A stretch of 64,000 nt of DNA from Hsuehochloa calcarea. Its lineage: Eukaryota > Streptophyta > Magnoliopsida > Poales > Poaceae. Within the stretch, counting starts at the first letter, position 1; the number at the start of each line of letters is the position of its first letter. Shown in pieces: positions 10,386-22,089 of the stretch. Under the pieces are notes generated by a model that saw only the letters and a program-made list of their open reading frames with translations, did not search any database and was not told where the DNA came from. The position numbers were made by a program, and so were the translations under genes. The stretch covers positions 30,289,385 through 30,353,384 of the forward strand of contig CM070594.1 in assembly GCA_036346395.1 (NCBI GenBank), read 5' to 3'.

Positions 10386-12253
10386 TGTAGGACCGTAAAG
10401 GCGACTAGGGGGGTGAATAGGTGCTTTCGAAACTTTCTCGCCTAAATCAAAAACAACACGAACTTAACTCCTTTAGCTATGAGAGCTAAGAAGATCAGTA
10501 AGCGCACATTGGAAGCCTTGTGTTGGATTTGATAAACCCCTCAACCACACGACACAAAAGGAGAAAAGAACTCACTGCTACAATCGGAGTCTTGGCGGTC
10601 CGACCGGCTACCACGGGCGGTCGACCGATACCAATCAGCGATCGATCGGCTAGTAGTCGGGCGGTCGGACCTGGATATCACCGACCCGGCAAGATCGGGC
10701 GGTCGAAATGCGGGCGGTCGGACCGCCGTTGCACAACCGGTCGGACCGGTCCAGTCCAGTACTGAAAATCAAGTCCAACTCCAAAACGAAATTCGATCCA
10801 ACTTTTGATTCAACCAATGAAACTTGATCAAATTTCGAGCACACCTCCCTAATGATATTAGAGACCTATTCCTAGCGACGATCCTTCAGATCCACTCCGC
10901 AGAATCGATCTCTCAAGGTTTTACAAAGGAAGAGCACAAACCCTAGAAATATGAAAACTTGATTCAAGACTTGCTTGTGGGGGATTGATGATCTAGATGA
11001 CTCTAGGAGTATTCCCACACATCAAAGCAAGATAAACATAGGCCAAGAGACCAATCATAAACATTCGAATCAAGGAAGCACCAAAATCATCCAAAAAGGG
11101 AGAAGAACACAAAGGGAGCAAATGATCTTTCAATTAAGCATCAAAAGATTGTTTGATCACACTAGATGCTTACAAAGCCTCTCCAACAAGGAGGGCAAGA
11201 GCTCACACAAGGAGCACACTCCAAACTCTCCAAACCCTAGTTCTCCTCTCCTCTCCTCCAAACCCTAGAAAAAGAGGAAGAATGCCAAATGAGTGCTTGA
11301 GGGGGTTTTCCATCTCCCCCCTTTCTATTTATACTAGAGAGCTAGGGTTTCACTTTTGGGACCTCTTACACATGGGACCCACACACACATAACTATTGAA
11401 GCAATTGCCTGCTTCACCACGTGTAGGTTGATCAGCGGTTCTCATCGCGTCGCCAAGCCTCTCTTGTCCGAATCCCATCGGAACCTCCCGAGACTCGCAC
11501 CGATATCCGCACCGCCGATCCAACGGTATTGCATCGAACCACCGCTCGATCCATCTTGCCCATCTCGCACCATGCTTGAGTCACACGACCTCCCGGTATC
11601 CATGATCGCTCGACCTCGGCTCTCCAAGCATAGTCCCGATCCACTCACCGCTGACGTCGTTGACTGCAAGCTACCCGCATGACAATAGACAAACAAACCG
11701 CTTCCGAACAAGTTCTTCACAACTTGACCCACGTTAGCTCCATAATGCAATATACATCAATAAAGCATTGATAACTATACATGAAACCCAATCAAATCAA
11801 CTCAATGCAAACTTGGCTAACCTCCAAGTCATCACGGTCGATCGCCCCACAAGGCGGTTCGACCGATTTCAGTTTGTCGGACCGCTCCCACAACTGGCGG
11901 TCGGACGGTCAAAAAGACTTAGCCAATTTCAGCGTGAAATTCAAACCTTCGAAATTTCAAACGAATAGAACTTTTGACTGGAGCTCCAAAATGATGGGAC
12001 CACATCCAGAGACTCCTCACTTGCCTACATAACCTATTTTTGGCTCACTCCAAAACCTATTTTCATTTTATGGTCTGACCGCCACCATGGCGGTCGGACT
12101 CCTCCACGCGGTCGACCACGACACCATCGGGCCGACACTGTGGTCCGACAAACCTTGAGCAAACCCGAAAACGCGAGATTTTGCAAACCAACAACGCCAT
12201 TGCCAATTGACTCATCATCCTGAGATCGTGCACATATCCTCACGATATCCACA
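10386..12253 (-). repeat. SIRE/Maximus-type Ty1/copia 3' LTR (1868 bp)
   Basis: On the minus strand the LTR begins TGTGGATATC right after a polypurine tract (12256-12268) and ends ...CGCCTTTACGGTCCTACA at 10386. The phrase for 'AGTCGCCTTTACGGTCC' near the 3' end is typical of grass SIRE/Maximus LTRs. A TATA box lies at 11326-11333 (minus). Clusters of the palindrome CGGTCGGACCG occur near both ends. Only about 20 bases of internal sequence remain (12254-12275), so the rest of the element is gone. Apparent ORFs here are chance frames. Confidence 0.75.
11326..11333 (-). promoter_or_regulatory. TATA box of the SIRE-type LTR
   Basis: The minus strand reads TATAAATAG, followed by a CT- and GA-rich leader. 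It is placed mid-LTR as in other SIRE-type LTRs. Confidence 0.6.
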
Positions 12254-12255
12254 AA

Positions 12256-12268
12256 CTCCCCCTTTATG
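12256..12268 (-). other. Polypurine tract of the SIRE-type element
   Basis: The minus strand reads ATAAAGGGGGAG directly before the LTR start. It shows that this is the 3' LTR of a minus-strand element whose body is deleted. Confidence 0.65.
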
Positions 12269-12275
12269 ATCCTAA

Positions 12276-13421
12276 GGCTAACGTGGCGCTGAGGTGGCAG
12301 TGACATGGCTGGGCCATGTTAGCCCAATGAGCAGTGGCGCTACGGGCTCGGGCTCGCCAATGCCTCGTGCCACAGCGAGCCATGCGGTTATGCGCAAAAG
12401 AGAGAGGGAGTGTTGCCGAACCTTGTGCGTGTGACAGCGGCGGAGGAGAATGAATGAGTCGCTGGCGACGGGTGAAGAAGTAGCAGCGATTTTAGGTCAA
12501 CAACGACGATGGCGCTCCGGTGGTCTTTGGTCGAAGGTGGACGACGTCGAGGCGATGCCGAAGAGGGGGTTGGGGTGGCCAGAGCGTGGTCGAGGCGCGA
12601 ATCGAAGGTTGAAGAAGCTTCGGTCGGCAGTGAGGATCTTCGAATTCCGGGCGCTAGAGGGACGGAGGAGCTACAAGACAGGCGCACCCAGGGCGTCCTT
12701 TTATCGGGCGGGGGCGGCGATGGGGCTTCGTGCGACGTAAGAAGGTCCGAACGGCACGGCGATGTGATTTGGGGAAATTAGCGCTAGAGATGGAAGGGGC
12801 GAGGTGAAATCGAATGCGGGATTGACACTAGGTTTTAATGCGCGTGATATCGGGGAGATTGATTTGGGTTTTGATGGTTTTTGGAAAGCTCCGAAGGTGC
12901 TAATGGCGGACGGGACACGAGCGCTACATAGTGGCATAGATGGAAGGAGACGAAGGTGATGTGGCGCGGGCGAGCCCACCTGTAAGCAAGGCGAAGAGAG
13001 AGTGAGAGAGAGAGGTGCGACTGACGGGTGGACCCCGCTTGTCAGCGAGACCGAGGGAGAGGGCGCGCACGGGATAGGCCACGTGGGGCAGAACTCGTGC
13101 ATCTGGAATGGGCCGGGCGAGATTCGGCCCAAGCACTGTGTTGGGATTTTAAATTGATTTAGCTATTAAAATAATTATAGTAATTCAAAAAGGCTTTAGA
13201 AAATGGCAAATAAAATCCAAAAACTATGAGAAAATTCACAAAAATTCTATGAGACATTTTGGATCTAAATAAAATATTTCCAACTTATTTTTGTTAATAA
13301 ATTTTGCAGATAAATTAATTTGGCTTTGAAATAAATAGGAAAAAGATTTTAAAAATTCAAAAAAATCCAATAAAATAATTAAATTCCATTTTTAACTAGA
13401 AAATAAAAAGTAGGCTATTAC
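12276..13421 (-). repeat. Truncated Tekay-type gypsy LTR, 5' part
   Basis: On the minus strand it starts TGTAATAGCC at 13421, with a long AT-rich lead (13140-13420), then a CT-rich and GC-rich promoter-leader region with a weak TATA-like GATAAAAGG (12697-12706). The same order is seen in the other LTRs starting TGTAAYA in this window. The 3' half is missing; it stops near 12276 against the remnant of the SIRE element. Open frames here (for example 12450-12740) are chance products of high GC. Confidence 0.6.
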
Positions 13422-14265
13422 ACCCACATAGCTGGACTCTGCATTCCACCGTGTGGTACGTATTAAATAGTTAGTACTTTATATTTAATTTGGGTAGATT
13501 TAGGTTTCCATCTTGTTGATTACTTGTACAGGTGGATCTACACCGATAGGTCCTCGAGTTCACAGCCTCCACGCAATAGATATCACTTGGGGGACATCAG
13601 AGGGATCTTACAGCGCATCGCAGAGAAGGCGAGGCGAGGGATCCATATTGTGACTTGTCGCACGGCGAGGGGCCCGGTGGACCCACCAGTGCGTGGACGA
13701 GGGGTTAGCCATTGTGGCTCACGGCCAAGGGCTCCTACCCCGGACGTGGCGGGCGGGTCCTTTTGGCACTGTGGTGGGAGCTCCTCGGGATAGTTTGTAG
13801 GTGAGCATGACTTCCACTTGTTTATTTCGAACAACACTAGTTACTAACTGCAATCTTCTCTTGCAGGTCCTCAGTTCCACCAATACACGGGGATGACTAC
13901 GCGGAGTCATCCACGGCTACCTTCGTGGCCCCAGGTATGACTACCGTGCTTGATTTAGTAACGTCCTATTTCATGGTTTTCCCATGATTGCATGTGTAAC
14001 GTAATGTTTCACAGGTTGTGCACCGCGTTGGGACGAAACGGACTTGCCGTACGACGAGATATTCGCTGAGGACTTCTACTTCCCCCAGGACCAGGCCTCC
14101 GTGAGGGCTCCTCAACTTCCAGGTGCGCTGGAGCTGACCCTACCGACGTAGAACCTCTACCTTGCGACACCACCTCCGGCTCCTCACGGATTGGTCTCAA
14201 CATTTTACAGCCTGTATAGAACGCGTGTAAACACATTGCAACCAATTTTCATGCAATAATTGTCT
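13422..14265 (+). pseudogene. Spliced gene-like fragment, family not recognised
   Basis: A GC-rich stretch lies between two LTR pieces. Two clean GT-AG introns fit one reading frame: exon to 13800 ending TTTGTAG, intron 13801-13866 (GTGAGC...TTGCAG), exon 13867-13934, intron 13935-14014 (GTATGA...CACAG), last exon 14015-14151 with stop. The joined end is acidic and aromatic (GDDYAESS, RWDETDLPYDEIF, EDFYFPQ). Upstream of about 13710 the frame meets a stop, so the 5' part is broken or belongs to another exon. It might be the end of a plant-mobile-domain-like protein carried by a transposon, but this is a guess. What lies at 14152-14265 looks like untranslated sequence. Confidence 0.4.
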
Positions 14266-15898
14266 ATGGTTTGTGAAATATGAGTTAATAACCAAAGGGA
14301 ACAGAACTGTAGTTTTGGGTAGCAGATCGGTTTTATTTTGACCTAGCCATGCTGTAATTTTAAGTTCTTTAATGATGAAATTTGGTCTAGACATCTCCTA
14401 GAGATTTGTGGGCAACGTCTTTAGATTTCCATAGAATCTTGGATCATGTTGTTTAGATGAATGGATATGAAGTTATGAATATTTTAGTGCTGGTGTCCCG
14501 AGGTTCTGTTAAGATTCTTGAAGTCATTATAATCTGTTTAGTAGGAGTAGTGAATGACAAAATTAGGGCATCCAACCAACTATATTAATGTGGGTAATTT
14601 CATAAGCTTTCCGAAAATCTAAGAACACCATTTTTGGGTAAACAGAAGAAAAGATACAATTTTTGGAAGATAACTGCCCTGTTTGGTGTGGAACGATGTT
14701 CAGGGGGAAACGATGTTTTGGGTTGCGCTTAGGAGTATAGATAGTTATGTAATTTTTTATGTAATGTTGTATACTCTGGAATGTCTCCATAGTGTGGTAA
14801 TTAAATGTTCAGGTGGTGGTGTGAATCCGGGGGTAGTGCACTCTTCTCATCGTCAAACTTTACGGTTGTGGCAAGTACATGTCTAAGGGTTATAACGAGT
14901 GTTTGTCATTATCTTGTTGATTTATTATCATGAGATAAAATATTGTTTTGGTAAGATATTTTAGTGTCATGGTATTATTGATGAAAAGAGTAAGATTGAG
15001 TTGATGATGCAACTAGGGATGACGTGGTGAGATTTTTATTGCTTAAATGTGATTATGATATATTGATGCAAATACCATGGGGATGACATGGTAATGTTGT
15101 TAAAGTTAAATTAATTATTGCATCATTCATTTATATCATTCTTTCATAATTGAGGCTTGGTCTACGTTGTAGCCAAGTAATGAGAAGTTTGAGGTCCCCG
15201 TCATGTATTAGACGGGCATGAGGTCCCCATACTCGTGGAGTGTGGGCTTGAGATCCCTGCACTAAAGGCACATGCATGGGTATGTATTGACATATGCATA
15301 CTTCGCATTACCGGTATATGCCAAAGAGAAAAGAAAAGTGCATTTGTAGCATGAGCATTGCATGACAATTAAAATTGGTTGGATGTGGTGATACTGTGGA
15401 GGATTGTATGTGACAGGCTTTACTAATATTCAAAGTATGTTTATGAGATTTCAGTTTTTGTCTTGTTTATACTTGCTGAGTCTTGGACTCATACTTGTTT
15501 ATTTAATATTTTAGGTGAACGTTGATGACGCCATAGTTTGGGAACCAAGTAGAATATGGAACTGTTGCACTTGAGAAACACTTCATTCTATTTCATGATT
15601 CAATCATTTTGGAATTATAATAATTGAATAGGTTATGGTTCCCTTAGTTCCTCATGCTCGATATTATTGCTAGTTGTTTTTCTATTAATTGAGATTTATC
15701 TATAATGCCCTTGGTAATTAATTTGATTGAATTATAATTGAACTATCATTAACCGCCTTGCTGAAATTTATGATGACCTCATTGTATAATGTTCAATCGT
15801 GATGCCTCGATGGTAGCAATACTTGAGGTTGATGTAGAAAACTGTAGTAATAATAATTGTAGGTGACATCTTGGGCTTTTGCTAAGCCGGGTGTTACA
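14266..15898 (+). repeat. Tekay-type gypsy LTR, 3' part
   Basis: It ends GCTAAGCCGGGTGTTACA, the LTR end type also seen at 4244 and 40168. It carries ATTACCGGTATATG (15307-15319) and the GAGTC/GACTC hairpin at 15474-15495, in the same order as the other Tekay-type LTRs here. The 5' start cannot be found; the preceding 840 bases are the gene-like fragment. No target duplication could be checked. Confidence 0.6.
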
Positions 15899-16620
15899 TA
15901 ATATCTAAAGCGTCTTTCTGAAACTGGCCTCCCGAAGTAGAGTTATGAAACCAGGGTTGTTAGGGCGTTGAGCTGGCACAGATGCTCTGGTTGAGGAAGA
16001 CTGGAATTTTCTGCACTGAGGTGGCTGGGGTTGAGCAATGTGGGGTTTGAGAAAACCCTAGAGTAGAACTTCTGGGCCACCATTCTTCTTTTGCAGTTCT
16101 CCATTTCCAAGTGCTTGCCCTCCTGATGGATGGGCTTGTTCACCAACTGTTGAAAGTCACTGTAATCCTAAGCATTGAGACGAATAGAAAGATCATCATT
16201 GAGTCCCTCCAGAAAGCGTTCCTACTTGGCTTCATCAGTAACTACATCTTTAGGGGCATAGCGGGCCAACTGGTTGAACTTGTGCAAGTACTCATTGATA
16301 GAGCGGTTGCCTTGATGCAGAGAACGGAACTCCTTTTTCTTTAGGGTTATCATTCCTGCAGGGATGTGTGCATGGCGGAAAGCTGCACAAACTCACCCCA
16401 CAAGATAGTCTGAACCTCTGTGTGGGCTTGGCTAAAATTGTCCTACCATTCTGATGCAGGTCCATTCAGCTGATGCGAGGCAAAAAGAACTCTCTCGCGA
16501 TCAGAACATTGGGCAATGTCTAGCTTCTTACCTATTACCGTGAAGCAGTCATCTACGTCCATCGGATCTGTGCTACTGCTAAAAGTTATAGGGTGCATCC
16601 TCATAAATTCAAAATTTGGA
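15899..16620 (-). pseudogene. Ty3/gypsy (Tekay-type) gag fragment
   Basis: The minus strand shows the retrotransposon gag core: FEFMRMHPITFSSSTDPMDVDD, then ERVLFASHQLNGPA, GEFVQLSAMHIPAG, EFRSLHQGNRSINEYLHKFNQLARYAP and FLEGLNDDLSIRL. The Trp after the GPA motif is followed by a stop, and other stops follow, so it is dead. It is cut at 16620, where it meets unrelated AT-rich DNA, and at 15898, where it meets an LTR end. The same strand is used by the old LTR pieces at 42191-43554, which might be the LTR of the same element, but 26 kb of later insertions lie between. Confidence 0.7.
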
Positions 16621-17050
16621 CTTATTAGCCCTGTTAGACCACCGAAATTCCTAAAATAGCCCCCGTCGCCTCAAAATTCCAATTTTAGCCCCCTTATACC
16701 GCCTGATGTGGTGGGGGACGAGAAGTTTGAGTCTGCGTAAATGCGCCATTGGGGATGGTACAGAAGGTGTCTTTGCCCCACCACTAAGCAACACCTTGCC
16801 AAACAATACATTAAAAAAACCAAAAAAAGAAATCCAAAAAATAAGAAAATTATAAAAAAATTTGGAACATGAAAAGATCTACTAATTTTTTTTGAATTTA
16901 ATTTAATATTATTTTATTCATTTAAATTATTTTTCATTTTTGAAATTTCCAATTAAGCTCTAATTAATACAAAAAAAATACAAATGGTTTATTATATTTT
17001 TTGAAGCTTTCAAAACACTCTGAACAACAGGAAAACTGAAAAAAATAATA
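16621..17050. other. AT-rich orphan segment
   Basis: About 430 bases, first with phrases like AAAATAGCCCCC and TTTTAGCCCCC, then strongly AT-rich (16800-17000). It replaces the expected 5' LTR and leader of the Tat element that follows. I see no ORF, terminal repeats or polyA tail. Confidence 0.35.
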
Positions 17051-17096
17051 TCTTGGTCGTGGACGAAACGGGATCACATTCCTACTGGACGCGTGC

Positions 17097-18330
17097 ATGC
17101 GTGCCATGGAAGAAAATAGTATGTCCTCCTCATCCTCCTTCGCTGGCTCACCACTCGCTGAGACCAACGAGATTGATCGGATGGATGAAGATTCACCACT
17201 GCCATCTGTGGCGCTTTCTAAGGAACTGGTTGTCCTGACTAGTTCGGAACATCTGAATGCCTCTACAAGCCCGATCAATCTGACCAGCAAGAGCGGCAAC
17301 GGTAGCCCAGCATTAGAGAGTCAATGTACTCTTGATTCTATCATGGGCGACTGGTATTCGCCAAAGGCTCCTACGTATTCTGAGAGCCAACCGACACTTG
17401 GTGAGAGTGTCAATGAAATTACCATTGTCACTAGTCGAAGGCCAAGTGGGAATGATAAAGCTCAGCATACGATCAGCAATCCGCCGGATCAGGCTGAATC
17501 CACCACAAAGCCCACCAGAGATGGTAATCTCTGACTGCTCCGTTGTGGAGGCTCCTAGCCGAAGCTCCAGTAGGCTCTCCCTTAGCTACGATGGGAGCTC
17601 ATCGGAAGATCACTGTTGGAGCCACGAAGTTAAGGCAATTGAAGATACCAATCAGGTTCCTGTGCACAATCCTCCACGGTATAACCTACCATCCCATCCA
17701 GTTGGAGATGGCATAGGTGCTCAACTAGCACTTGCCAAGGAAATCAAACTGATTGACATCCATCAGTTAATTCACATGTTCCTACCGCACAGCGTGTGAT
17801 AAGTCGGACAAGGCAAGACGGGAGGTCGAAAGGACATTCGACTCATCTAACATCCAATGCTAGTCATAATCTTCTAAGACCTTTGGTAATACTTCAAAAC
17901 CTACAATGAGTTCGTGACCTTCTGGGTAACCCAGATCCTGCTTTAGCACTCCAAGTTACATGCAACTTGCAGGACAGGTGTCAGAGATCCTCCAGCAAAC
18001 CATGTAGTATACAGAAATTTACCAGGAGCAAAGGGGATGGCAATGTCACATAATGATTTCGTCCCAGCGCTCCTCCCTTAGCAGAGGACAACATGGTCGG
18101 ACGGAGGACCGAACGATACCAAGACCCCCTCGTATGTTTCAACTAGGAATCACGAGGGAAGATGACTCTTCTCAACAGCCACTCCTCCTCAAGAGGAACG
18201 ACCTCTTGGTGTTGATGACCTTCGTCACCATCTCAACCAAGCAGGTGGCCAGAGGTGTTATGCTAGCGTCCACGACCGGGTTGGAACACTGGATACTAGA
18301 TAAGCTAATCTAACTTACCGGTCTCCAACT
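17097..18330 (+). pseudogene. E2 gag, N-terminal low-complexity part
   Basis: Acidic Ser/Thr/Pro-rich sequence (NEIDRMDEDSPLP; LDSIMGDWYSPKAP; SSEDHCW) in shifting frames. It matches the E1 region 40174-41360 in order and wording, which shows that it is real former coding sequence. Frames change near 17530, 17800 and 18050. This region precedes the capsid core in Tat gag and has no known catalytic role. Around 18281-18293 the sequence GGAACACTGGA gives the uninterrupted version of the site where E1 carries a solo LTR. Confidence 0.6.
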
Positions 18331-18399
18331 GACAACAATTCGGCTCCTTTTCAAAGAACGCGCCACGACTCCATAACAAGTTGTCGAGCTTTCTCAACA

Positions 18400-19190
18400 G
18401 GGCTCCAAGCTGTACGCTAGCTGGACAGGATCCGACCAGCCAACATAGAGAAGTTTAATGGGACTCAAAACCCATTAGAATTTCTTCAGATCTATACTAT
18501 GACCATCAAAGCTACTGGTGGTAATGATAATGTCATAGCAAATTACCTACTCACAGTCCTTGAATGGTCTGCCCGGTCATGGTTGCTGAACCAACCGGTC
18601 AGATCTATCTATACTTAGGAGCAACTCTATGATATGTTGATCGCTATCTTCCAGGAGACATACGATCGCCCCAGAAAAGAAGATGATCTCTATCGGATCA
18701 GGAAAAAGACCAATGAAACTATTTGATAATATATCAAGAAGTTCAACCATGTTCGTAACTCTATCCCAGAGGTTGCAAAATCTTCAGTTATCCAGGCTTT
18801 TAAAGCAGCGCTAAGGAATCGACGGTTTACAGAGGATATCGCCACGAATCGTCCACGAACGACCGTCGAGCTTTTCGACATGGCGGACAAATATGCAGCC
18901 TCTAGCGAGGCGGTCGAATGGTGCGAAGCTATTGATCAAGAGGATAAATTACCTCAACCTGGCTTGGAAAGACAGGAGAAGAAAAACAAGAAGTCTCTCA
19001 AGAGTAAGAAGAACCTCAAGCTCGACAATAAAGAAGTCCTTGTGATCCCTGAAAAATTTTCCAAGGGCAAGAAAGACATTTCCGATCGAAACAAGGCAGA
19101 GGCTCCGACTGACAACTACAAGAAAAATAAGAAGTGGTGTCCACCTCACCAGGCAAGCAGGGCATGATCTGCGCACCTGCCGAGCCTAAC
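18400..19190 (+). pseudogene. E2 gag, capsid core and modified zinc knuckle
   Basis: The core retrotransposon gag domain is clear: FNGTQNPLEFLQIYTMTIKATGG, then NYLLTVLEWSARSWL, YIKKFNHVRNSIPEV and FKAALRNRRFTEDIA. A Lys-rich tail follows (18960-19130). The knuckle region reads WCPPHQ and, after a frameshift, LRTC near 19135-19180, matching a CX2HX4HX4C pattern that is better preserved in E1. In-frame stops lie near 18617 and 18726. Gag would package element RNA. Confidence 0.75.
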
Positions 19191-19529
19191 AAAAGAAATA
19201 GGAGGATTACTACTCACATAAAAGTCTCTTCCCCTCTATACATGAACTCGGAGAATCAAGCTCCAAGAAGGACAAAGATGGCGACGAAGAAATGGAGTAC
19301 CAGGAGCCGCAACACACCGTGGATATGATCTTCGGAGGATCCTCTTTGTATGACTCAAGGCACCATCTGAAGGCCGTGGAGTGGGAAGCGAACCTTGCTC
19401 AGTCTTCGATCGACATCAAGCCATCCAGGTGGTCGGAGACAACTATCTCCATTAGCAAAGAAGATTGCTCCATCACGTCGACTCGACCAGGCTATCGTAG
19501 TGGATCCTATAATTAACAATTGTAAAGTT

Positions 19530-19945
19530 AATGAGTCTTGATAGATGGAGGTAGTTCTTTAAATATTATGTTTACGGGAGCATAGGAAGAAATGCAAATT
19601 CCCAGGTCGAAAGTAAAACCTGTAGAGTATGCTTTCCACAGCATAGTTCCTGGTTCAATTACAAAACCGATAGGACAACTATCCCTACCGGTCACATTTG
19701 AAAAACCTGACAATTTCCGAACAGAAAAGATCCCCTTTGATATGGTGGACTTTGAAACCGCAGAGTTTGAAGATGTCAAGGCAAAAAGGAGTCATCACGG
19801 TCCGAAGAGATAGAAAAATGGCTTATGCGTGTGATCGAAAGTCATTAGAACTGGTCGACGAGCTTTCGACCGGAGAAACTATTCCGCCTTCCATGCAGGT
19901 CAAGCACTCAAGACCCAAGATGACCCCCAAAGCCTTTTGACCAAA
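19530..19945 (+). pseudogene. E2 aspartic protease
   Basis: The active-site motif LIDGGSSLNIMF (DGGS in place of DTGS) lies at about 19537-19575 and is followed by a stop. Then come the core SKVKPVEYAFHSIVPGS and LPVTFEKPDNFRTEK. Compared with E1, about 80 bases holding the NDILGRP flap-side motif are deleted near 19765, which alone would kill the enzyme. Family role: cutting of the Gag-Pol polyprotein. Confidence 0.7.
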
Positions 19946-20129
19946 TCAAGGAGATACCACTCGACAAAGGCGCTTCTCCAGAAAATGCCAAAATATCGTC
20001 TGGGTCAGGAAATGCTAATGCATCTTCCTAAAAAGTACTAGTCAGAGGATGACTCAACCTTAAATAGGAAGAGTTGCTCATCTCCTTCCTCCGAGCAAAC
20101 CTGGACATATTCACCTGGTAGGCGTCTGA

Positions 20130-20980
20130 CATACCTGAAGTCCTTAGGGAGGTGATCGAGCACAGGCTAGCTCTCCAGCATGACAAAAAACCGGTCAAGC
20201 AAAAGCTAAGGCGCTTCGCACCTGATCGGAAGGAGGCAATCTAGTGTGAGATTGACAACTTCTTCGAGGCTGAATTTATTTGTGAGGTCGACCACCCAGA
20301 GTGGCTCGCCAACCCTTTAATGGTTAGAAAAAACAATAAAAAATGGCGAATGTGCATCGACTTCACAGATCTTAATAAAGCTTATCCGAAGAATGACTTT
20401 CCCTTTCCACGCATGGATCAACTTGTAGACTCTACTTCCGGGTGTGAGTTGTTATATTTTTTAGATGCTTATTCAGAGTACCACCAGATTAATATGAGTA
20501 AAGATGATGAAGAGAAAACATCCTTCATCTTGCTATATGGCACTTACTACTATGTTAAAATGTCATTTGGTCTCAAGAATGCTGGTGTGACTTTTCAAAG
20601 GTTAATGCAAAAAAAAACCTTTAATACTCAGATAGGTCAAAATCTAGAAGCCTACATTGACGACTTGGTTGTGAAAAGTGTCAACGCTGGCGACCACATT
20701 TCCGACCTACATGAGACTTTCAACAACTTAAGAAGGCATAACATTAAGTTGAATCCAGAGAAGTGTGTGTTTAGAGTTTCTTCTGGAAAGCTTCTAGGTT
20801 TCCTAGTTTCTGCTAGAGGGATTGAAGCAAATCCAATAAAAATATCAGTCATCGACCAGATACTCCCTCCACCCACAAAGAAGGAAGTTCAAAAACTAAT
20901 CGACTATATGACAGCGTTAAGTCGTTTCGTAGCACGGTTAGGTGAAAAAGGGTTACCTTTCTTTAAGCTTCTTTAGAAAC
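20130..20980 (+). pseudogene. E2 reverse transcriptase
   Basis: The RT domain is largely open from 20290: WRMCIDFTDLNKAYPKNDFPFP, FLDAYSEYHQINM, FGLKNAGVTFQRLMQ, catalytic YIDD at 20653-20664, and GFLVSARGIEANP. The lead-in (KQKLRRFAPDRKE) starts near 20195 with a stop at 20242. One extra codon's worth of A residues sits at 20610-20617 in an A run. It copies element RNA to DNA. The E1 copy has YVDD at the same place. Confidence 0.85.
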
Positions 20981-20984
20981 ATGA

Positions 20985-21870
20985 AAGTTTCGAGTGGACT
21001 AAAGAAGCAAACGACTCTTAGAAGAACTCAAGAGGTAACTTACAAGTGCCCCGGTCTTAATATCTCCAAGATTGGGAGAAACATTGCTGATTTACATGGC
21101 TACAACGCCACAAGTAGTCAGTGGTGTACTGGTCGTGGAAGGTGACAACATCCAACGACCGGTATATTATGTAAGCAAAGTCTTACATGGACCGAAAGAA
21201 AGATATCCACAGGTGCAAAAGTTTCTCTATGGTCTCCTTATGGCTTCAAGGAAATTAAGGCATTACTTTTAGGCCCATAAAGTGGTCGTACCTACCGGAT
21301 ATCCCCTTGGTTAAGTTCTCAGAAACAGGGAATCTTCAGGATGAATAGCGAAATGGGCGGTCGAGCTTGGGGCATTCAATCTCCACTTCATCTCTCAAAC
21401 TGCAATTAAGTCCCACACAATAGTAGAATTCATTGCCGAATGGACAAACCCTGAACCCACCAAAGGGCCCAAGTACGGACACCATAATGAGTGGACAATG
21501 TACTTCGACGGCTCCATGATGTTAAAAGGCTCAGGGACTGGAGTTGTCTTGATACCCCCTGGAGAACACATCAAATACGCTATTTAGTTAAACTTTCCTA
21601 CCACAATCAATGTGGCAGAATATGAAGGTTTACTAGTAGGACTCCGAGCAGCCAGAGAGCTCGGGATTCGCTGATTACTAGTGAAAGGCGATTCTCAACT
21701 AGTAGCGAATCAAGTCGGGAAAGAGTATCAATGCTCAAGTACCAAGATGTCATCTTATTTGGCGAAAGTACATAAACTCAAAAAGCACTTGTTCGGTTTT
21801 CAGATACAACATATTCCTAGAAAGACCACTTGTCCCGCCCAGAGTTTTTCTTGAGTAACTCGATTCACCC
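20985..21870 (+). pseudogene. E2 gypsy RNase H remnant plus second (archaeal-like) RNase H
   Basis: The first part (about 21000-21420) is the degraded original RNase H and connection (YYVSKVLHGPKERYPQVQK; RKLRHYF). The second part (21480-21790) is another RNase H fold: WTMYFDGS (first Asp), NVAEYEGLLVGLRAARELGI (Glu), KGDSQLVANQVGKEYQ (Asp). Tat-lineage elements are known to carry this extra, archaeal-like RNase H. Stops lie at about 21270, 21345, 21585 and 21673, and the last catalytic Asp region is lost after a deletion near 21830. Confidence 0.75.
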
Positions 21871-22089
21871 TCGGTGGTCGAGCATTCCAAGGACATAGGT
21901 GTTCCATTAGAGGTCATACAAATCGATCCTACCAACATGGATATTCCATAGGTCGTATAGCTCGACCATGGTAGAAATTGGATGATGTTGATATACAATT
22001 ATCTTAAGCATGGCATTATTCCTAAAAATGATGTAGAGGCCGATCGTATAGCTCGAAAGGTCAAATCATACACTCTAATCGAAAGTACC

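Noticed and set aside
11432..11750. Two overlapping minus-strand frames
   Set aside because: They lie inside the SIRE-type LTR; no protein family is recognised.
12388..13136. Several overlapping long frames on both strands
   Set aside because: They lie in a GC-rich LTR leader; no family recognised, and the frames overlap in a way typical of chance.
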